Source: Myxococcota bacterium (GTDB lineage: Bacteria > Myxococcota_A > UBA9160 > UBA6930). From it: a stretch of 64,000 nt of DNA. The notes beneath the pieces are model-generated. The model was given only the letters and a program-made list of their open reading frames with translations, made no database searches and was not told where the DNA came from. The stretch covers positions 1-64,000 of the forward strand of contig JANQOX010000023.1 in assembly GCA_028285625.1 (NCBI GenBank), read 5' to 3'. This document shows positions 52,858 through 62,174 of the stretch, piece after piece. Position 1 is the first letter of the stretch, and the number at the start of each line of letters is the position of its first letter. A program made the translations under genes and the position numbers.

Positions 52858-53589
52858 CTAGGACTGGGGGTGGAGGTGGCGGGCGAAGAGGGCGAAGAGG
52901 CGCTCCCAGTGGCGTTCGGCCGCAGGCTTGTCGTAGATGCCCTCGCGGCGGGGGAAGGCGAAGCCGTGCTCGACGCCCGGGTACCACTCGATGCGGTGGC
53001 GCACGTCGGTCTGGGCGAGATGCGCGGCCAGGGCGTCGATCTGTTCGCGCGGTGCGTAGCGGTCGATCTCGGCGCAGGCGAAGTAGATCTCACCCTCGAT
53101 CTGGTCTGCGGTGAGATGCGGAGAGTCGTCCCGATCGGTCAACAGCCCCGCGCCGTAGATCGACGCCGTGGCGACGAAGCGCTCGGGAAACGCCGCCGCC
53201 GCTGCGAACACGAACGGACCGCTCATGCAGTAGCCCACCGCACCGACCGGCCCCGAGACGGCGGCGGGGTCTCGATCGACGAGGTCGAGCAGGCTCACGG
53301 TGTCCTCCACCACCATCGGATTCGTGAGCGTGCGCATCAGCGCAAACATGCGCTCGCGCCCTTCCCGCTCGACATGGAACTCGCGCAGTTCGCGGTAGTA
53401 GAGGTTCGGGAGCGCCACGTAGTAGCCGGTGGTGGCGATGCGCCGGGCCATGTCGTGCAGTTCTTCGCGCTTGCCCGGAGCGTCCATGTAGAAGAGAACC
53501 GCCGGGTGCGGCCCTTCCTCTTCGGGATGCGTGATGAACGTGTTCATCTGGCCGTCACCGGTCTCGAGGTCGATCTCGTGCTCGATCAT
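52858..53589 (-). CDS. Dienelactone hydrolase-family protein
   Basis: 243 residues, alpha/beta hydrolase fold. The nucleophile elbow is GAVGYCMSGPF with Cys in place of Ser, as in dienelactone hydrolases; the catalytic His is in GVEHGFAFP and an Asp candidate in CAEIDRYAPREQ. The start is MIEHEIDLETGDGQMNTFI. It may open a lactone in aromatic degradation, but family members act on many esters. It is divergent from the nitronate monooxygenase gene. Confidence 0.9.
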   Translation of the reverse strand: MIEHEIDLETGDGQMNTFITHPEEEGPHPAVLFYMDAPGKREELHDMARRIATTGYYVALPNLYYRELREFHVEREGRERMFALMRTLTNPMVVEDTVSLLDLVDRDPAAVSGPVGAVGYCMSGPFVFAAAAAFPERFVATASIYGAGLLTDRDDSPHLTADQIEGEIYFACAEIDRYAPREQIDALAAHLAQTDVRHRIEWYPGVEHGFAFPRREGIYDKPAAERHWERLFALFARHLHPQS

Positions 53590-53721
53590 GGGGAACCTCC
53601 GTCGGGCGCACGGTAGCGCTCGGCCCCGGCAGGAGGACCGGTCTGACACGGCTCCGGAAAAGGGCCACAATGGGCGGCTCGCCGGCTCAGTGGCGGCGCC
53701 GGCGCGAGAGAGGACAGCCCT

Positions 53722-54891
53722 GTGACCACGCTGCGCACCGAGTTGTGCGATGCGCTCGGCATCGAGTACCCGATCGTGCTCGCCGGCATGGGCCCCGTCG
53801 CCGGCAAAGGCGAGCCCGTGGCCAGCGCCGAACTCGTCGCCGCCGTCTCGAACGCGGGCGGCCTGGGCGTGCTGGGAGGCGTCGCCTTCGGCCCCGACGT
53901 CCTGCGCGCGAAGATCCGCGAGATCCGCTCGCTGACCGACCGCCCCTTCGGCGTCGACCTGCTGCTGGCCAGTGCCTTCCTCCAGACCCGTGCCCGGGGC
54001 GAGGCCGGTGCCCCCGCGCCGCGCCCGGCCCCGCCGCGCATCCCCGGGGAGAGCCTCGCGGCGGTACGCGCCATCGCCGAAGAACTCGACGTCCCCTGGC
54101 TCGAGGCGCCGCGCGGCGCGTCCGGGCCCTCGATGCTGCCGCCGGAGGGAAAGAGCTGGGCGGGCGCGCAGATGGAGGTCCTTCTGGAGGAAGAGGTTCC
54201 GGTCTTCGCGTCGGGTCTGGGGTCACCGGCACCCTTCGCCGATGTGCTCAAGGCCCACGGCGTGAAGATCCTCTCGCTGGTCGGCAACGTCCGGGCGGCC
54301 CGGCAGGTCGCCGAAGACGGCGCCGACTACGTGGTGGCCCAGGGCACCGAGGCCGGCGGTCACACCGGTCGCATCGGCACGCTCGCCCTGCTGCCCCAGG
54401 TGATGGACGCCGTGGCCCCTCGGCCGGTGCTCGCCGCGGGCGGGATCTCGAGCGGCCGCGCGCTGGCCGGTGCGCTGGCGCTCGGCGCCGTGGGGGGCTG
54501 GTGCGGCACGGTCTTCCTGGTGAGTGACGAGGCCAACCAGCCCGACCTGCAGAAGCAGCGCATCCTCGACGCCACGGCCGAGCAGACGACGGTCACGCGG
54601 CTCTACAGCGGCAAGACCATGCGCAACATCACCAATCCGCTGATCGAAGCCTGGGAGCGGCATGGCCTGCAGGCCATGCCGATGGGCATGCAGGGGCTGC
54701 TGGTGCGCGACCTGCTCTACTCCATCGAGCAGGCCGGTCGGCCCGACCTGCTGATGAATGCGGCCGGGCAGACCGCCGGCATGCTGAACCAGAAGCGGCC
54801 GGCGGCCGAGATCCTGCACGAGATGGTCGAAGAAGCCGCAGGCGTCCTCGCGAACCTCTCGGGCCGGGTCACCGTCGAGGTGCCCGCTTGA
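53722..54891 (+). CDS. Nitronate monooxygenase-family flavoprotein
   Basis: 389 residues, GTG start. TIM-barrel FMN enzyme: YPIVLAGMGPVAGKGEPVAS at the start, AAVSNAGGLGVLGG, DYVVAQGTEAGGHTGRIGTL with the catalytic-site His, and PVLAAGGISSGRALAGALAL for FMN phosphate. Enzymes here oxidise alkyl nitronates, but many relatives have unknown substrates or act as enoyl reductases. It overlaps the next gene by four bases (TTGA). Confidence 0.9.
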   Translation: MTTLRTELCDALGIEYPIVLAGMGPVAGKGEPVASAELVAAVSNAGGLGVLGGVAFGPDVLRAKIREIRSLTDRPFGVDLLLASAFLQTRARGEAGAPAPRPAPPRIPGESLAAVRAIAEELDVPWLEAPRGASGPSMLPPEGKSWAGAQMEVLLEEEVPVFASGLGSPAPFADVLKAHGVKILSLVGNVRAARQVAEDGADYVVAQGTEAGGHTGRIGTLALLPQVMDAVAPRPVLAAGGISSGRALAGALALGAVGGWCGTVFLVSDEANQPDLQKQRILDATAEQTTVTRLYSGKTMRNITNPLIEAWERHGLQAMPMGMQGLLVRDLLYSIEQAGRPDLLMNAAGQTAGMLNQKRPAAEILHEMVEEAAGVLANLSGRVTVEVPA

Positions 54892-56348
54892 GCGGCGCCA
54901 CCCCGGTGCTGGTGGGCGTGGGCCAGGTGCTGCAGCGCGAGGACGAACCCGATCGCATCCGCGAGCCCATGGCGCTGATGATCGAGGCGCTCGAGAAGGC
55001 CGCCGACGACGCGGGCAGCCGCGCGCTGCTCGCGCGGGCCCAGGCCGTGCGCGTGGTCCGCGGCGCCTGGCGCTACGAAGACCCGGGACGCGTGATCGCC
55101 CAACGCCTGGGCTGCCCGACGGCCCAGACGGCGATCACGCCCTTCGGCGGCAACTTCGTGCAGACGGCCATCAACCGCACCTGCCTGGACATCCAGTCGG
55201 GCGCGCTCGAGGTGGCGCTCCTGACCGGCGCCGAGTGCGGCCGGGGCTACTTCCGGCTGCGCCGGGCGGGGCGCGACCTGCCCTATTCGGATGCGCCGGG
55301 CGCACCCGACCTCGAGATCGGCAAGCTGACCCCGCCGTTCCACGAGGCCGAGCTCGCCTGCGACATCAAGATGCCGATCCAGGTCTACCCCATGTTCGAG
55401 AACGCGCTGCGCCACGAACGCGGCGAGTCGATCGAGGCGCACCGCACGCGCATCGCGACGCTCTGGGCGGGCTTCAGCCAGGTGGCCGCGGGCAACCCGA
55501 ACGCGTGGATCCGGAAGGCCTACACCGCCGAAGAGATCGCGACCCCGGGGCCCCACAACCGGCCCGTGTCGTTTCCCTATCCGATGCTGATGAACTCCAA
55601 CAGCCGGGTGGACATGGGCGCGGCGCTGATCCTCACCAGCGAAACGACCGCGCGTGCCCTGGGCATCCCGCAGGAGAAGCTCGTCTACCCCTACGCCGGG
55701 ACCGACGCCCACGACCCGATCTTCGTGAGCGAGCGGCGCGACTTCCACACGTCTCCCGCGATCCGGCTGGCAGGACGACGCTGCCTCGAGATGGCCGGGG
55801 TCGAGGCGCGCGACCTCGACCACCGCGACGTCTACTCGTGCTTTCCGAGCGCCGTCCAGGTGGCCGCGGCCGAGCTCGACCTCGACCTCGAAGGCCCGCT
55901 CACGGTAACGGGTGGGCTCACCTTCGGCGGGGGGCCCCTCAACAACTACGTCATGCACGGCGTAGCGCGCATGGCTGAAGTGCTGCGCGCCGATCCCGGC
56001 ACCCGCGGCCTGTGCACGGCCAACGGCGGCTACCTCACGAAGCACGCCTTCGGCGTCTACTCCACCGAACCGCCCGAACGCCCGTTCCGCCACGCCGACC
56101 TGCAGGCCGAGGTGGACGCCGTACCCGGCCGCGAGGTCGCCACCGACGCTTCGGGCCCGGTGACCGTGGAGAGCTACACCGTGATGTACGAGGGCGAGAC
56201 CCCGACGCTCGGCCACGTCGCCTGCCGACTGCCCGATGGACGCCGCGCCTGGGGCAACGTTCCCGACCAGGACACGGCGGCCGCCATGACCCGCGACGAG
56301 TTCTGCGGAAAGCCCGCGCGGCTGCAGGACGGCGTGGTCTCCTTCTGA
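54888..56348 (+). CDS. Thiolase-like acetyl-CoA acetyltransferase family protein
   Basis: 486 residues, TTG start. The N-terminal thiolase fold is visible in PVLVGVGQVLQREDEPDRI, INRTCLDIQSGALEVALLTG and AALILTSETTARALG. The later GGLTFGGGPLNNYVMHGVARM and GLCTANGGYLTKHAFGVYS match the SCP-x/acetyl-CoA acetyltransferase-like group, followed by a ~90-residue C-terminal OB-like domain. The classical nucleophile segment (Cys in CxSG) is not seen. It may be a thiolase variant or a non-condensing relative. Coupled to the nitronate monooxygenase gene. Confidence 0.85.
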   Translation: MSGATPVLVGVGQVLQREDEPDRIREPMALMIEALEKAADDAGSRALLARAQAVRVVRGAWRYEDPGRVIAQRLGCPTAQTAITPFGGNFVQTAINRTCLDIQSGALEVALLTGAECGRGYFRLRRAGRDLPYSDAPGAPDLEIGKLTPPFHEAELACDIKMPIQVYPMFENALRHERGESIEAHRTRIATLWAGFSQVAAGNPNAWIRKAYTAEEIATPGPHNRPVSFPYPMLMNSNSRVDMGAALILTSETTARALGIPQEKLVYPYAGTDAHDPIFVSERRDFHTSPAIRLAGRRCLEMAGVEARDLDHRDVYSCFPSAVQVAAAELDLDLEGPLTVTGGLTFGGGPLNNYVMHGVARMAEVLRADPGTRGLCTANGGYLTKHAFGVYSTEPPERPFRHADLQAEVDAVPGREVATDASGPVTVESYTVMYEGETPTLGHVACRLPDGRRAWGNVPDQDTAAAMTRDEFCGKPARLQDGVVSF

Positions 56349-56422
56349 TCGCGCCCGTGCAGGCCACGACTCGCGCACGCACCAGGCACGGGGCCGCCAC
56401 CCGGGCGAGCTAGCCTACCCGC

Positions 56423-58048
56423 ATGTCCTTCGACCTGATCCTGCGCGGCGGCGACGTTCTCGATGGAACCGGCAGCGAGCCGTTCCCGGCCTCGGTCGGA
56501 ATCGAGGGCGACCGCATCCGCGCGGTCGGCGACCTGGGCGACGCCACCGCGGCAAGCGAGATCGACTGCCGCGGACGCATCGTCGCGCCGGGCTTCATCG
56601 ACATGCACTCGCACAGCGACTGGGTGCTCCCCCAGTCGAACCATGGCGAAGTGCTGGCGCCGCTGGTCGAGCAGGGCATCACGACGCTCGTGGGCGGCAA
56701 CTGCGGCAGCTCGCCCGCCCCCTGCTGCGGTGCCAACCGCGAGCTGCTGCCGCTCATGGCCAAGCTGCTGCACGACGACGACCTCGACTATGGCTGGAGC
56801 GGCATGGCCGGCTTTCTCGGTGCGGTCGAAGAGCGCGGCCTCGCCCTCAATCTGGCGCAGCTCGCCGGCCACGGTGCGATCCGCAGCGCCGTGAAGGGGC
56901 TCGATGCGACCCCGGCCTCGCCGGAAGAGCAGGCCCAGATGAACGACCTGGCCCGCGCCTGCCTCGACGAAGGCGCCATCGGCCTTTCCACGGGGCTCGG
57001 CTACGCCCCGGGCGTGTTCGCGGACGAGGACGAGCTTCGCTCGCTCACGGGCGCACTGGCCGAGCGCGGCGGGGTGTACACCTCGCACGCGCGCAGCTAC
57101 GTGGCGATGGGACGCCGCGGCCAGCCCGACGCCACGCCGTCGAATCTGCTGGCGCTCGACGAGACCGCTGCGATCCACCGCGCCCACGGCGTCCCCGTGC
57201 AGCACTCGCACCTCATCTTCGTGGGCGATGCCACCTGGCCCTCCACCGACCGCACGCTCGAGCACCTGGAGACCCTGCGCGACGACGGCGTGGACATCGC
57301 GGTCGATGCGTTCCCCTACGTGGGGGGCAACACCACCCTGATCGTGTTCCTGCCTCCCTGGGCGCTGGCCGACATGCAGACCGCCCTCGCCCCGGGCGGG
57401 CAACGCGAGCGGCTCGTCCGCGGGATCGACCGCACGTTCGCCGCGGTCGGCATGCGCTGGGAAGACACGCAGATCCTCTGGGTGCCGCGGCGCGAGTTCG
57501 CCCACTACGAGGGCGCCACCGTGGCCGAGATCGCGCGGGACCGGGATCGCGACCCGACCGAGACCTACGTCGATCTCGTGGGCGAGCTCGGGGGCAGCAC
57601 GCGCATCATCAACTGGAACTACAGCGGACGCGACGACGAAGAGACGAGCCTGCGCAAGGTGCTCGCCCATCCGCTCACGTGCTTCGAGACCGACACCATC
57701 CTCACGGGCCACGGCGTGGACAACCCGGCCTCGTTCGGGACGTTTCCCCGGGTGCTCGGCCGCTACGTGCGCGAGCTCGGCCTGATCTCGCTGCCCGAGG
57801 CCGTGCGCCGCATGACGTCGCTCTCGGCCGATCGCATGGGTCTCGGTGACCGCGGTCGCATCCGCGAAGGGTTGGCCGCCGATGTGGTCGTATTCGACCC
57901 CGAGACCGTCGGCGATCACGCGACGCGGCACGAGCCCAGCCGCTCGCCCGACGGCATCGACCACGTGGTGCTGAACGGCACACCGGTCGTGGCCGCAGGC
58001 CGCTTCGACACGCAGAGCCGCGCCGGCGAGGTCCTGCGACGCAACTAG
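56423..58048 (+). CDS. N-acyl-D-amino-acid deacylase-type amidohydrolase
   Basis: 541 residues, zinc-dependent amidohydrolase. FDLILRGGDVLDGTGSEPFP and GRIVAPGFIDMHSHSDWVL give the strand-1 HxH site; VQHSHLIFVGD and the later TGHGVDNPASFGTFPRVLGR supply further ligands. The C-terminal GRIREGLAADVVVFDPETVGD completes the composite beta-sandwich. It fits the D-aminoacylase/dihydroorotase-like branch. The physiological substrate is unknown; it lies 74 nt after the thiolase-like gene. Confidence 0.9.
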   Translation: MSFDLILRGGDVLDGTGSEPFPASVGIEGDRIRAVGDLGDATAASEIDCRGRIVAPGFIDMHSHSDWVLPQSNHGEVLAPLVEQGITTLVGGNCGSSPAPCCGANRELLPLMAKLLHDDDLDYGWSGMAGFLGAVEERGLALNLAQLAGHGAIRSAVKGLDATPASPEEQAQMNDLARACLDEGAIGLSTGLGYAPGVFADEDELRSLTGALAERGGVYTSHARSYVAMGRRGQPDATPSNLLALDETAAIHRAHGVPVQHSHLIFVGDATWPSTDRTLEHLETLRDDGVDIAVDAFPYVGGNTTLIVFLPPWALADMQTALAPGGQRERLVRGIDRTFAAVGMRWEDTQILWVPRREFAHYEGATVAEIARDRDRDPTETYVDLVGELGGSTRIINWNYSGRDDEETSLRKVLAHPLTCFETDTILTGHGVDNPASFGTFPRVLGRYVRELGLISLPEAVRRMTSLSADRMGLGDRGRIREGLAADVVVFDPETVGDHATRHEPSRSPDGIDHVVLNGTPVVAAGRFDTQSRAGEVLRRN

Positions 58049-58124
58049 GCCCGTAGGCGACCCTGTAGCCCCTCTCGGGGCGCAGCCGGAGCCTGCTAGG
58101 ATCGTCCCTTCGGAGGACCTCCCC

Positions 58125-58958
58125 TTGTCGGATCGAGTTCGCGTGGAAGTGAAGGACGGCGTGGCCGACGTGCGCATGGTGCGCTCGGACAAGCTCAACG
58201 CCATCGACCAGCCCATGTTCCAGGCGCTGGCCGACACGGGCCACGACCTGGCCACCCGGCGCGACGTGCGCGCGGTGGTGCTTTCGGGCGAGGGCCGCGC
58301 ATTCTGTGCGGGGCTCGACATGTCGAGCTTCCAGGCCATGGCTGGGGGAGGAGGCGGCAGCAGCGAGGGCGGTTCGGCCAAGCGCGAGACCTCGAGCCTG
58401 ATCGACCGCGACGACGAGGGCCCGGCGAACCGCGCACAGCAGGCCGCCTGGATCTGGCACGACCTGCCGGTGCCCGTGATCGCGGCGGTCCACGGCGTGG
58501 CCTACGGCGGAGGACTCCAGATCGCCCTCGGCGCGGACATCCGCTTCGTCGCGCCGGATGCGCGCTTGTCGATTCGGGAGGTGCACTGGGGCCTGGTGCC
58601 GGACATGTCGCTGACCCAGACGCTGCGCAACAACGTGCGCATCGACATCGCCAAGGAGCTCACCTTCACCGGACGCATCGTCTCGGGCACCGAAGCCGTC
58701 GAGCTGGGCCTCGCAACCCACGTGTCGGACACGCCACTCGAGGCCGCCACGGACCTGGCCCGCGAGATCGCCGGACGCAGCCCGTCGGCCGTGCGAGCCT
58801 CGAAGCAGCTGCTGAACGAGGCGCTGATCGGAAGCGTCGAGGACGGGCTCGCCCTCGAGGAGCGCCTGCAGCGGGGCCTGATCGGCAAGCCGAACCAGGT
58901 CGAGGCGATCATGGCCAACATGGAGAAGCGCGACCCGAAGTTCCGCGACCCCGACTGA
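58125..58958 (+). CDS. Enoyl-CoA hydratase/isomerase-family protein
   Basis: 277 residues, TTG start after GGAGG. Crotonase fold: AVVLSGEGRAFCAGLDMSSF for the first oxyanion-hole loop and AVHGVAYGGGLQIALGADIR for the second. The REVHWGLVPDMSLTQTL segment retains a Glu at the usual catalytic position. A Gly/Ser-rich, charged insert of about 35 residues follows the first loop. Acyl-CoA hydration or isomerisation is likely; substrate unknown. Confidence 0.88.
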   Translation: MSDRVRVEVKDGVADVRMVRSDKLNAIDQPMFQALADTGHDLATRRDVRAVVLSGEGRAFCAGLDMSSFQAMAGGGGGSSEGGSAKRETSSLIDRDDEGPANRAQQAAWIWHDLPVPVIAAVHGVAYGGGLQIALGADIRFVAPDARLSIREVHWGLVPDMSLTQTLRNNVRIDIAKELTFTGRIVSGTEAVELGLATHVSDTPLEAATDLAREIAGRSPSAVRASKQLLNEALIGSVEDGLALEERLQRGLIGKPNQVEAIMANMEKRDPKFRDPD

Positions 58959-59003
58959 GGGGCTCGGCCCCGGGGCGGCGCGCATGCCCGCCGCTGCACG
59001 CGG

Positions 59004-59786
59004 CTAGAGATCCTCGAATGACCCGTGTCGCCCCTTGCCCGACGCGAAGCGGCTCGCTCCCGCGAGCGTCTCGCCCGCGTCGATGGCGGCGCGTCCGATC
59101 TCGGTCTCCTGCTTCAGGGCTTCGCCGACGCTCATGCCGTGCTGAAGCAGCGCCGACCGGCGATCGGCCCGCATGCAGATCTGCGGGAAGGCGGCGATCT
59201 CGTGGGCGAGCGCTTCGGCCTGGGTCCGCGCTTCGCCCGGGCCGACGACCCGGTCGGCGAGGCCCATCCGCAGGGCCTCGTCCGCGGCCACGGGCCGGCC
59301 CGTGAGGATCATGTCGAGGGCCCGGCCCTGTCCCACGATGCGCGGCAGGCGGACGGTGCCCCCGTCCACCAACGGCACACCCCACCGTCGACAGAAGACG
59401 CCGAAGATGGCGCCCTCTTCGACCACACGCAGGTCGCACCACACGGCGAGTTCGAGCCCCCCCGCCACGGCGTGGCCGGCGACCGCCGCGATCACCGGCT
59501 TGTCGAGCAGCAGGTGCGTGGGCCCCATCGGACCGTCGCCCCCCAACCGGTTGCCGCGGCCTTCGGTGATGCCCTTGAGATCGGCCCCGGCGCAGAACGT
59601 CCCGCCCTCGCCATGGAGCACCGCCACGCGCGCGTCGGGGTCGTCCTCGAAGTCGTGGAACGCCTGGGCCAGCAGCGCCGCGGTGGGGCCGTCCACCGCG
59701 TTGCGCACCTCCGGACGCGCCAGGATCACCGTGGTGACCGGCCCGTCCTTCTCGACGCGCACCGCCTGCTCGTTGCGCACTGCCAC
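59004..59786 (-). CDS. Crotonase-family protein lacking the usual catalytic Glu
   Basis: 260 residues, GTG start overlapping the CorC-type stop by one base. VAVLHGEGGTFCAGADLKGI and AVAGHAVAGGLELAVWCDLR form the oxyanion hole. In the segment where hydratases carry a Glu, this protein has GVFCRRWGVPLVDGGTVRLP, a CRRWGVP form known from a crotonase subgroup that may not be true hydratases. ILTGRPVAADEALRMGLADRV is standard. It is coupled to the membrane-protein gene upstream by position, not obvious function. Confidence 0.87.
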   Translation of the reverse strand: MAVRNEQAVRVEKDGPVTTVILARPEVRNAVDGPTAALLAQAFHDFEDDPDARVAVLHGEGGTFCAGADLKGITEGRGNRLGGDGPMGPTHLLLDKPVIAAVAGHAVAGGLELAVWCDLRVVEEGAIFGVFCRRWGVPLVDGGTVRLPRIVGQGRALDMILTGRPVAADEALRMGLADRVVGPGEARTQAEALAHEIAAFPQICMRADRRSALLQHGMSVGEALKQETEIGRAAIDAGETLAGASRFASGKGRHGSFEDL

Positions 59787-61060
59787 TAGGACGCCTCCTC
59801 GGACGCCTCGGGTGCATCGGTCTGCACCACCCGGACCCGGGTGATGCGGCTCCCGGAAACGCCGACCACGGTGATCTCGAAGCCCGGGATCTCCACCCGA
59901 TCGCCCTGGCGCGGCGCGTGGCCGAGCTTGTTGAAGACGAGCCCGCCCAGCGAGTCGCCGCGCTCGGCAGGCACGTCCCAGCCGGTCTCGCGGTTGAAGT
60001 CGAGCACCTTCACCCGGCCCAGCGACTGGAAGCCGCCGTCGGGCAACCGAACGATCGTCTGCAGCTCTTCGCGGTCGAACTCGTCGCGGATCTCGCCGAC
60101 GATCTCCTCCAGGATGTCCTCCTGGGTGAGCAGCCCCTGGGTCACGCCGAACTCGTCCTTGACCAGGGCGATGTGGATGAAGGTGCGCTGCATCTCGGTC
60201 AGGAGCGGCAGGATCGGCTTGCGCAAGGGCACGCGCAGCACCGGCTTCACGATCTCGCGAAGCGTGCCCTCGCCGCTGCGGACCAGCTTGATCAGGTCCT
60301 TCAGGTGCACCTGGCCGAGCACGTCGTCGATCGAGTCCTCGTAGACCGGCACGCGGGTGTACCGCTCTTCGAGGATGTTCTCGAGCAGCTCGGCCGGCTC
60401 CGTGGTGATCGGGAAACCCGCGATCTCGGTGCGCGGGACCATGATCTCGTCCACGGTCATCTCCGCAGCGCCAGCCGTGGCCCCGATGATCGCCACGGGC
60501 GTGGCGTCGGGCTTGCCGTTGCCGTCCTGGGATTGCCGCGCCAGGCGCAGCACGGCTTCGGCCGACGCCGTAGTGGTATCGCCCGTGGGCCCCACGCGCC
60601 GGACCACGGGTTCGACGATGCGGTCGAACAAGAGATGCACCGGGCGCAGGGCCTGGTGCAGGACGTAGATGGGCAACGCCACCGTGAACGCCACGCGGCG
60701 CGGATTGCGCGCCGCCGCCGCCTTGGGCAGGACCTCGCAGAAGACCAGGACGAGCACGGTCATGATGGCGGTCGCCGCAAAGATGCCGGTCTTCTCGCCG
60801 AGCAGATGGATGGCGAGCGCCGTCGCCGTCGACGCGCCCAGGATGTTCACGAGGTTGTTGCCCAGCAGCAGCGTCACCAGCAGCCGGGACGTGTGCCCGA
60901 GCAGGTCGCGCGTCGCGATCGCCGCGGGGCCCCGGAGTGCCTCGACCTCCTCCTCCACGTCGTGCACGCTCAGGCGCATCAGCGCGGTCTCGGTGCCGGA
61001 GAAGAACGCCGACAGCAGCAGACACACCAGGACGATCAGACCGAGAGTCACGAGCTCCAT
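59786..61060 (-). CDS. CorC/HlyC-type CNNM membrane protein with CBS domains
   Basis: 424 residues. The N-terminal DUF21/CNNM domain has three to four spans (LIVLVCLLLSAFFSGTETAL, TLLLGNNLVNILGASTATAL, MTVLVLVFCEVLPKAAAARN). Two CBS domains follow (MTVDEIMVPRTEIAGFP and an RKPILPLLTEMQRT pair), then a C-terminal CorC_HlyC domain (DGGFQSLGRVKVLDF, DSLGGLVFNKLGHAPRQGD). Family members handle magnesium or cobalt resistance or efflux. AAGGAA precedes the ATG. Confidence 0.93.
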   Translation of the reverse strand: MELVTLGLIVLVCLLLSAFFSGTETALMRLSVHDVEEEVEALRGPAAIATRDLLGHTSRLLVTLLLGNNLVNILGASTATALAIHLLGEKTGIFAATAIMTVLVLVFCEVLPKAAAARNPRRVAFTVALPIYVLHQALRPVHLLFDRIVEPVVRRVGPTGDTTTASAEAVLRLARQSQDGNGKPDATPVAIIGATAGAAEMTVDEIMVPRTEIAGFPITTEPAELLENILEERYTRVPVYEDSIDDVLGQVHLKDLIKLVRSGEGTLREIVKPVLRVPLRKPILPLLTEMQRTFIHIALVKDEFGVTQGLLTQEDILEEIVGEIRDEFDREELQTIVRLPDGGFQSLGRVKVLDFNRETGWDVPAERGDSLGGLVFNKLGHAPRQGDRVEIPGFEITVVGVSGSRITRVRVVQTDAPEASEEAS

Positions 61061-61438
61061 GCGGTTCCTTCACCGAAAGGGGGGGCCGGGGATCGCGCGG
61101 CAGACCGGTTGGCTTGGCCGGCGCGAGGGCGGAGACGGGACCGCGAGCGGGCCCCGTGGTGGAGCCCGGTAGGTGGTGCCGGGCCCGTGCCGCAGCGCAG
61201 GCCCAGGAGGCCGCGGCGGGCGGGAGAGGGGGGCGCCTGCCAGGGCGCCTGTGGGGGCGACGGGTGCATCGACCCACGAAGCGTACCATCCGGCCGGCAG
61301 GCCCGCAGCGCGCGCCCCACCCACGCCGTCCCCGACCGCCGGAACCGGCCGGCACCCCGGGGCCTGCCCCGCACGGCCCTTCGTCCGTGATACGATGACC
61401 CCGGCGAAGGCCACCGCACTCGTGATTCGGGGGGATCC
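61061..61438. other. 378-nt divergent intergenic region
   Basis: This GC-rich gap separates the CorC-type gene from the rightward membrane-protein cluster. A 6-bp hairpin GCCCGG/CCGGGC lies at 61164-61184 and a GGGCGCCTG direct repeat near 61228-61244. TACGAT near 61390 could be a -10 element for the gene at 61439, but no matching -35 is convincing. No gene is seen. Confidence 0.5.
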
Positions 61439-62149
61439 ATGAGCGAGAACCCGTACGCACCGCCCACTGCAGACCTCGCCGGGGGGACGCCCACCGGCGG
61501 CGGGAGGGGTGACATCGACATCGGCCAGGCGCTGTCGGAGGCATGGGCCAACACCTGGGCCAACTTTCCGCTCTGGCTCGGCGTGAGCCTGGCGTTCTTC
61601 CTGATGGCCGCAGCTGCCACCGTGACGATCCTCGGCATCTTCCTCCTGCTGCCGGTGCTCGGCTACGGCTTCGTGCGCTTCGGCCTGCGCATGCACGACG
61701 GCGGCGCCGAGTTCAAGGATCTCTTCGCGGGGTTCGAGGAGTACGGCAAGACCCTGGTCGCCATGCTCGTCGCCGGGATCATCGTGTCTCTCATCGGCAT
61801 GCTCGGGCAGTCGGTTCAGTTGATCGGCGACGTGGCGGACATCGAGATTCTCTCGCTGCTGGGCGGGCTGATCTACCTGGCCTGGTCCCTGATCGTGCTG
61901 CCGCGCTTCTACTTCGCCTATCTCTACGTGGTCGACCAGGACGTCGCGCCGGTCGAGGCCGTCCAGCAGTCGTGGGAACGCACGGCTCCGGTCATGTGGA
62001 AGCTCGTCGCGCTCGCGGTGCTGTCCTACGTCATCCTGCTGGCCGGCCTGATCGCCTTCGTCATCGGTCTGATTCCCGCCACGGTGGTGAGCTACCTGAT
62101 GTGGGTCTCCGCCTATCGCCAGCTCGAGGGAGGTCCGTCCTCCGCGTGA
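61439..62149 (+). CDS. Multi-span membrane protein with ENPYAPP N-terminus
   Basis: 236 residues. The cytoplasmic N-terminus SENPYAPPTADLAGG is a motif seen at the start of many uncharacterised bacterial membrane proteins. Then come about five spans, including LWLGVSLAFFLMAAAATVTILGIFLLLPV, TLVAMLVAGIIVSLIGMLG, LLGGLIYLAWSLIVLPRFYF and LAVLSYVILLAGLIAFVIGL (each split at its charged residues). Family function unknown. It precedes the RDD gene by 25 nt. Confidence 0.75.
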   Translation: MSENPYAPPTADLAGGTPTGGGRGDIDIGQALSEAWANTWANFPLWLGVSLAFFLMAAAATVTILGIFLLLPVLGYGFVRFGLRMHDGGAEFKDLFAGFEEYGKTLVAMLVAGIIVSLIGMLGQSVQLIGDVADIEILSLLGGLIYLAWSLIVLPRFYFAYLYVVDQDVAPVEAVQQSWERTAPVMWKLVALAVLSYVILLAGLIAFVIGLIPATVVSYLMWVSAYRQLEGGPSSA

Positions 62150-62174
62150 GCCCACGGGACGCTCCAGGCCTCGC

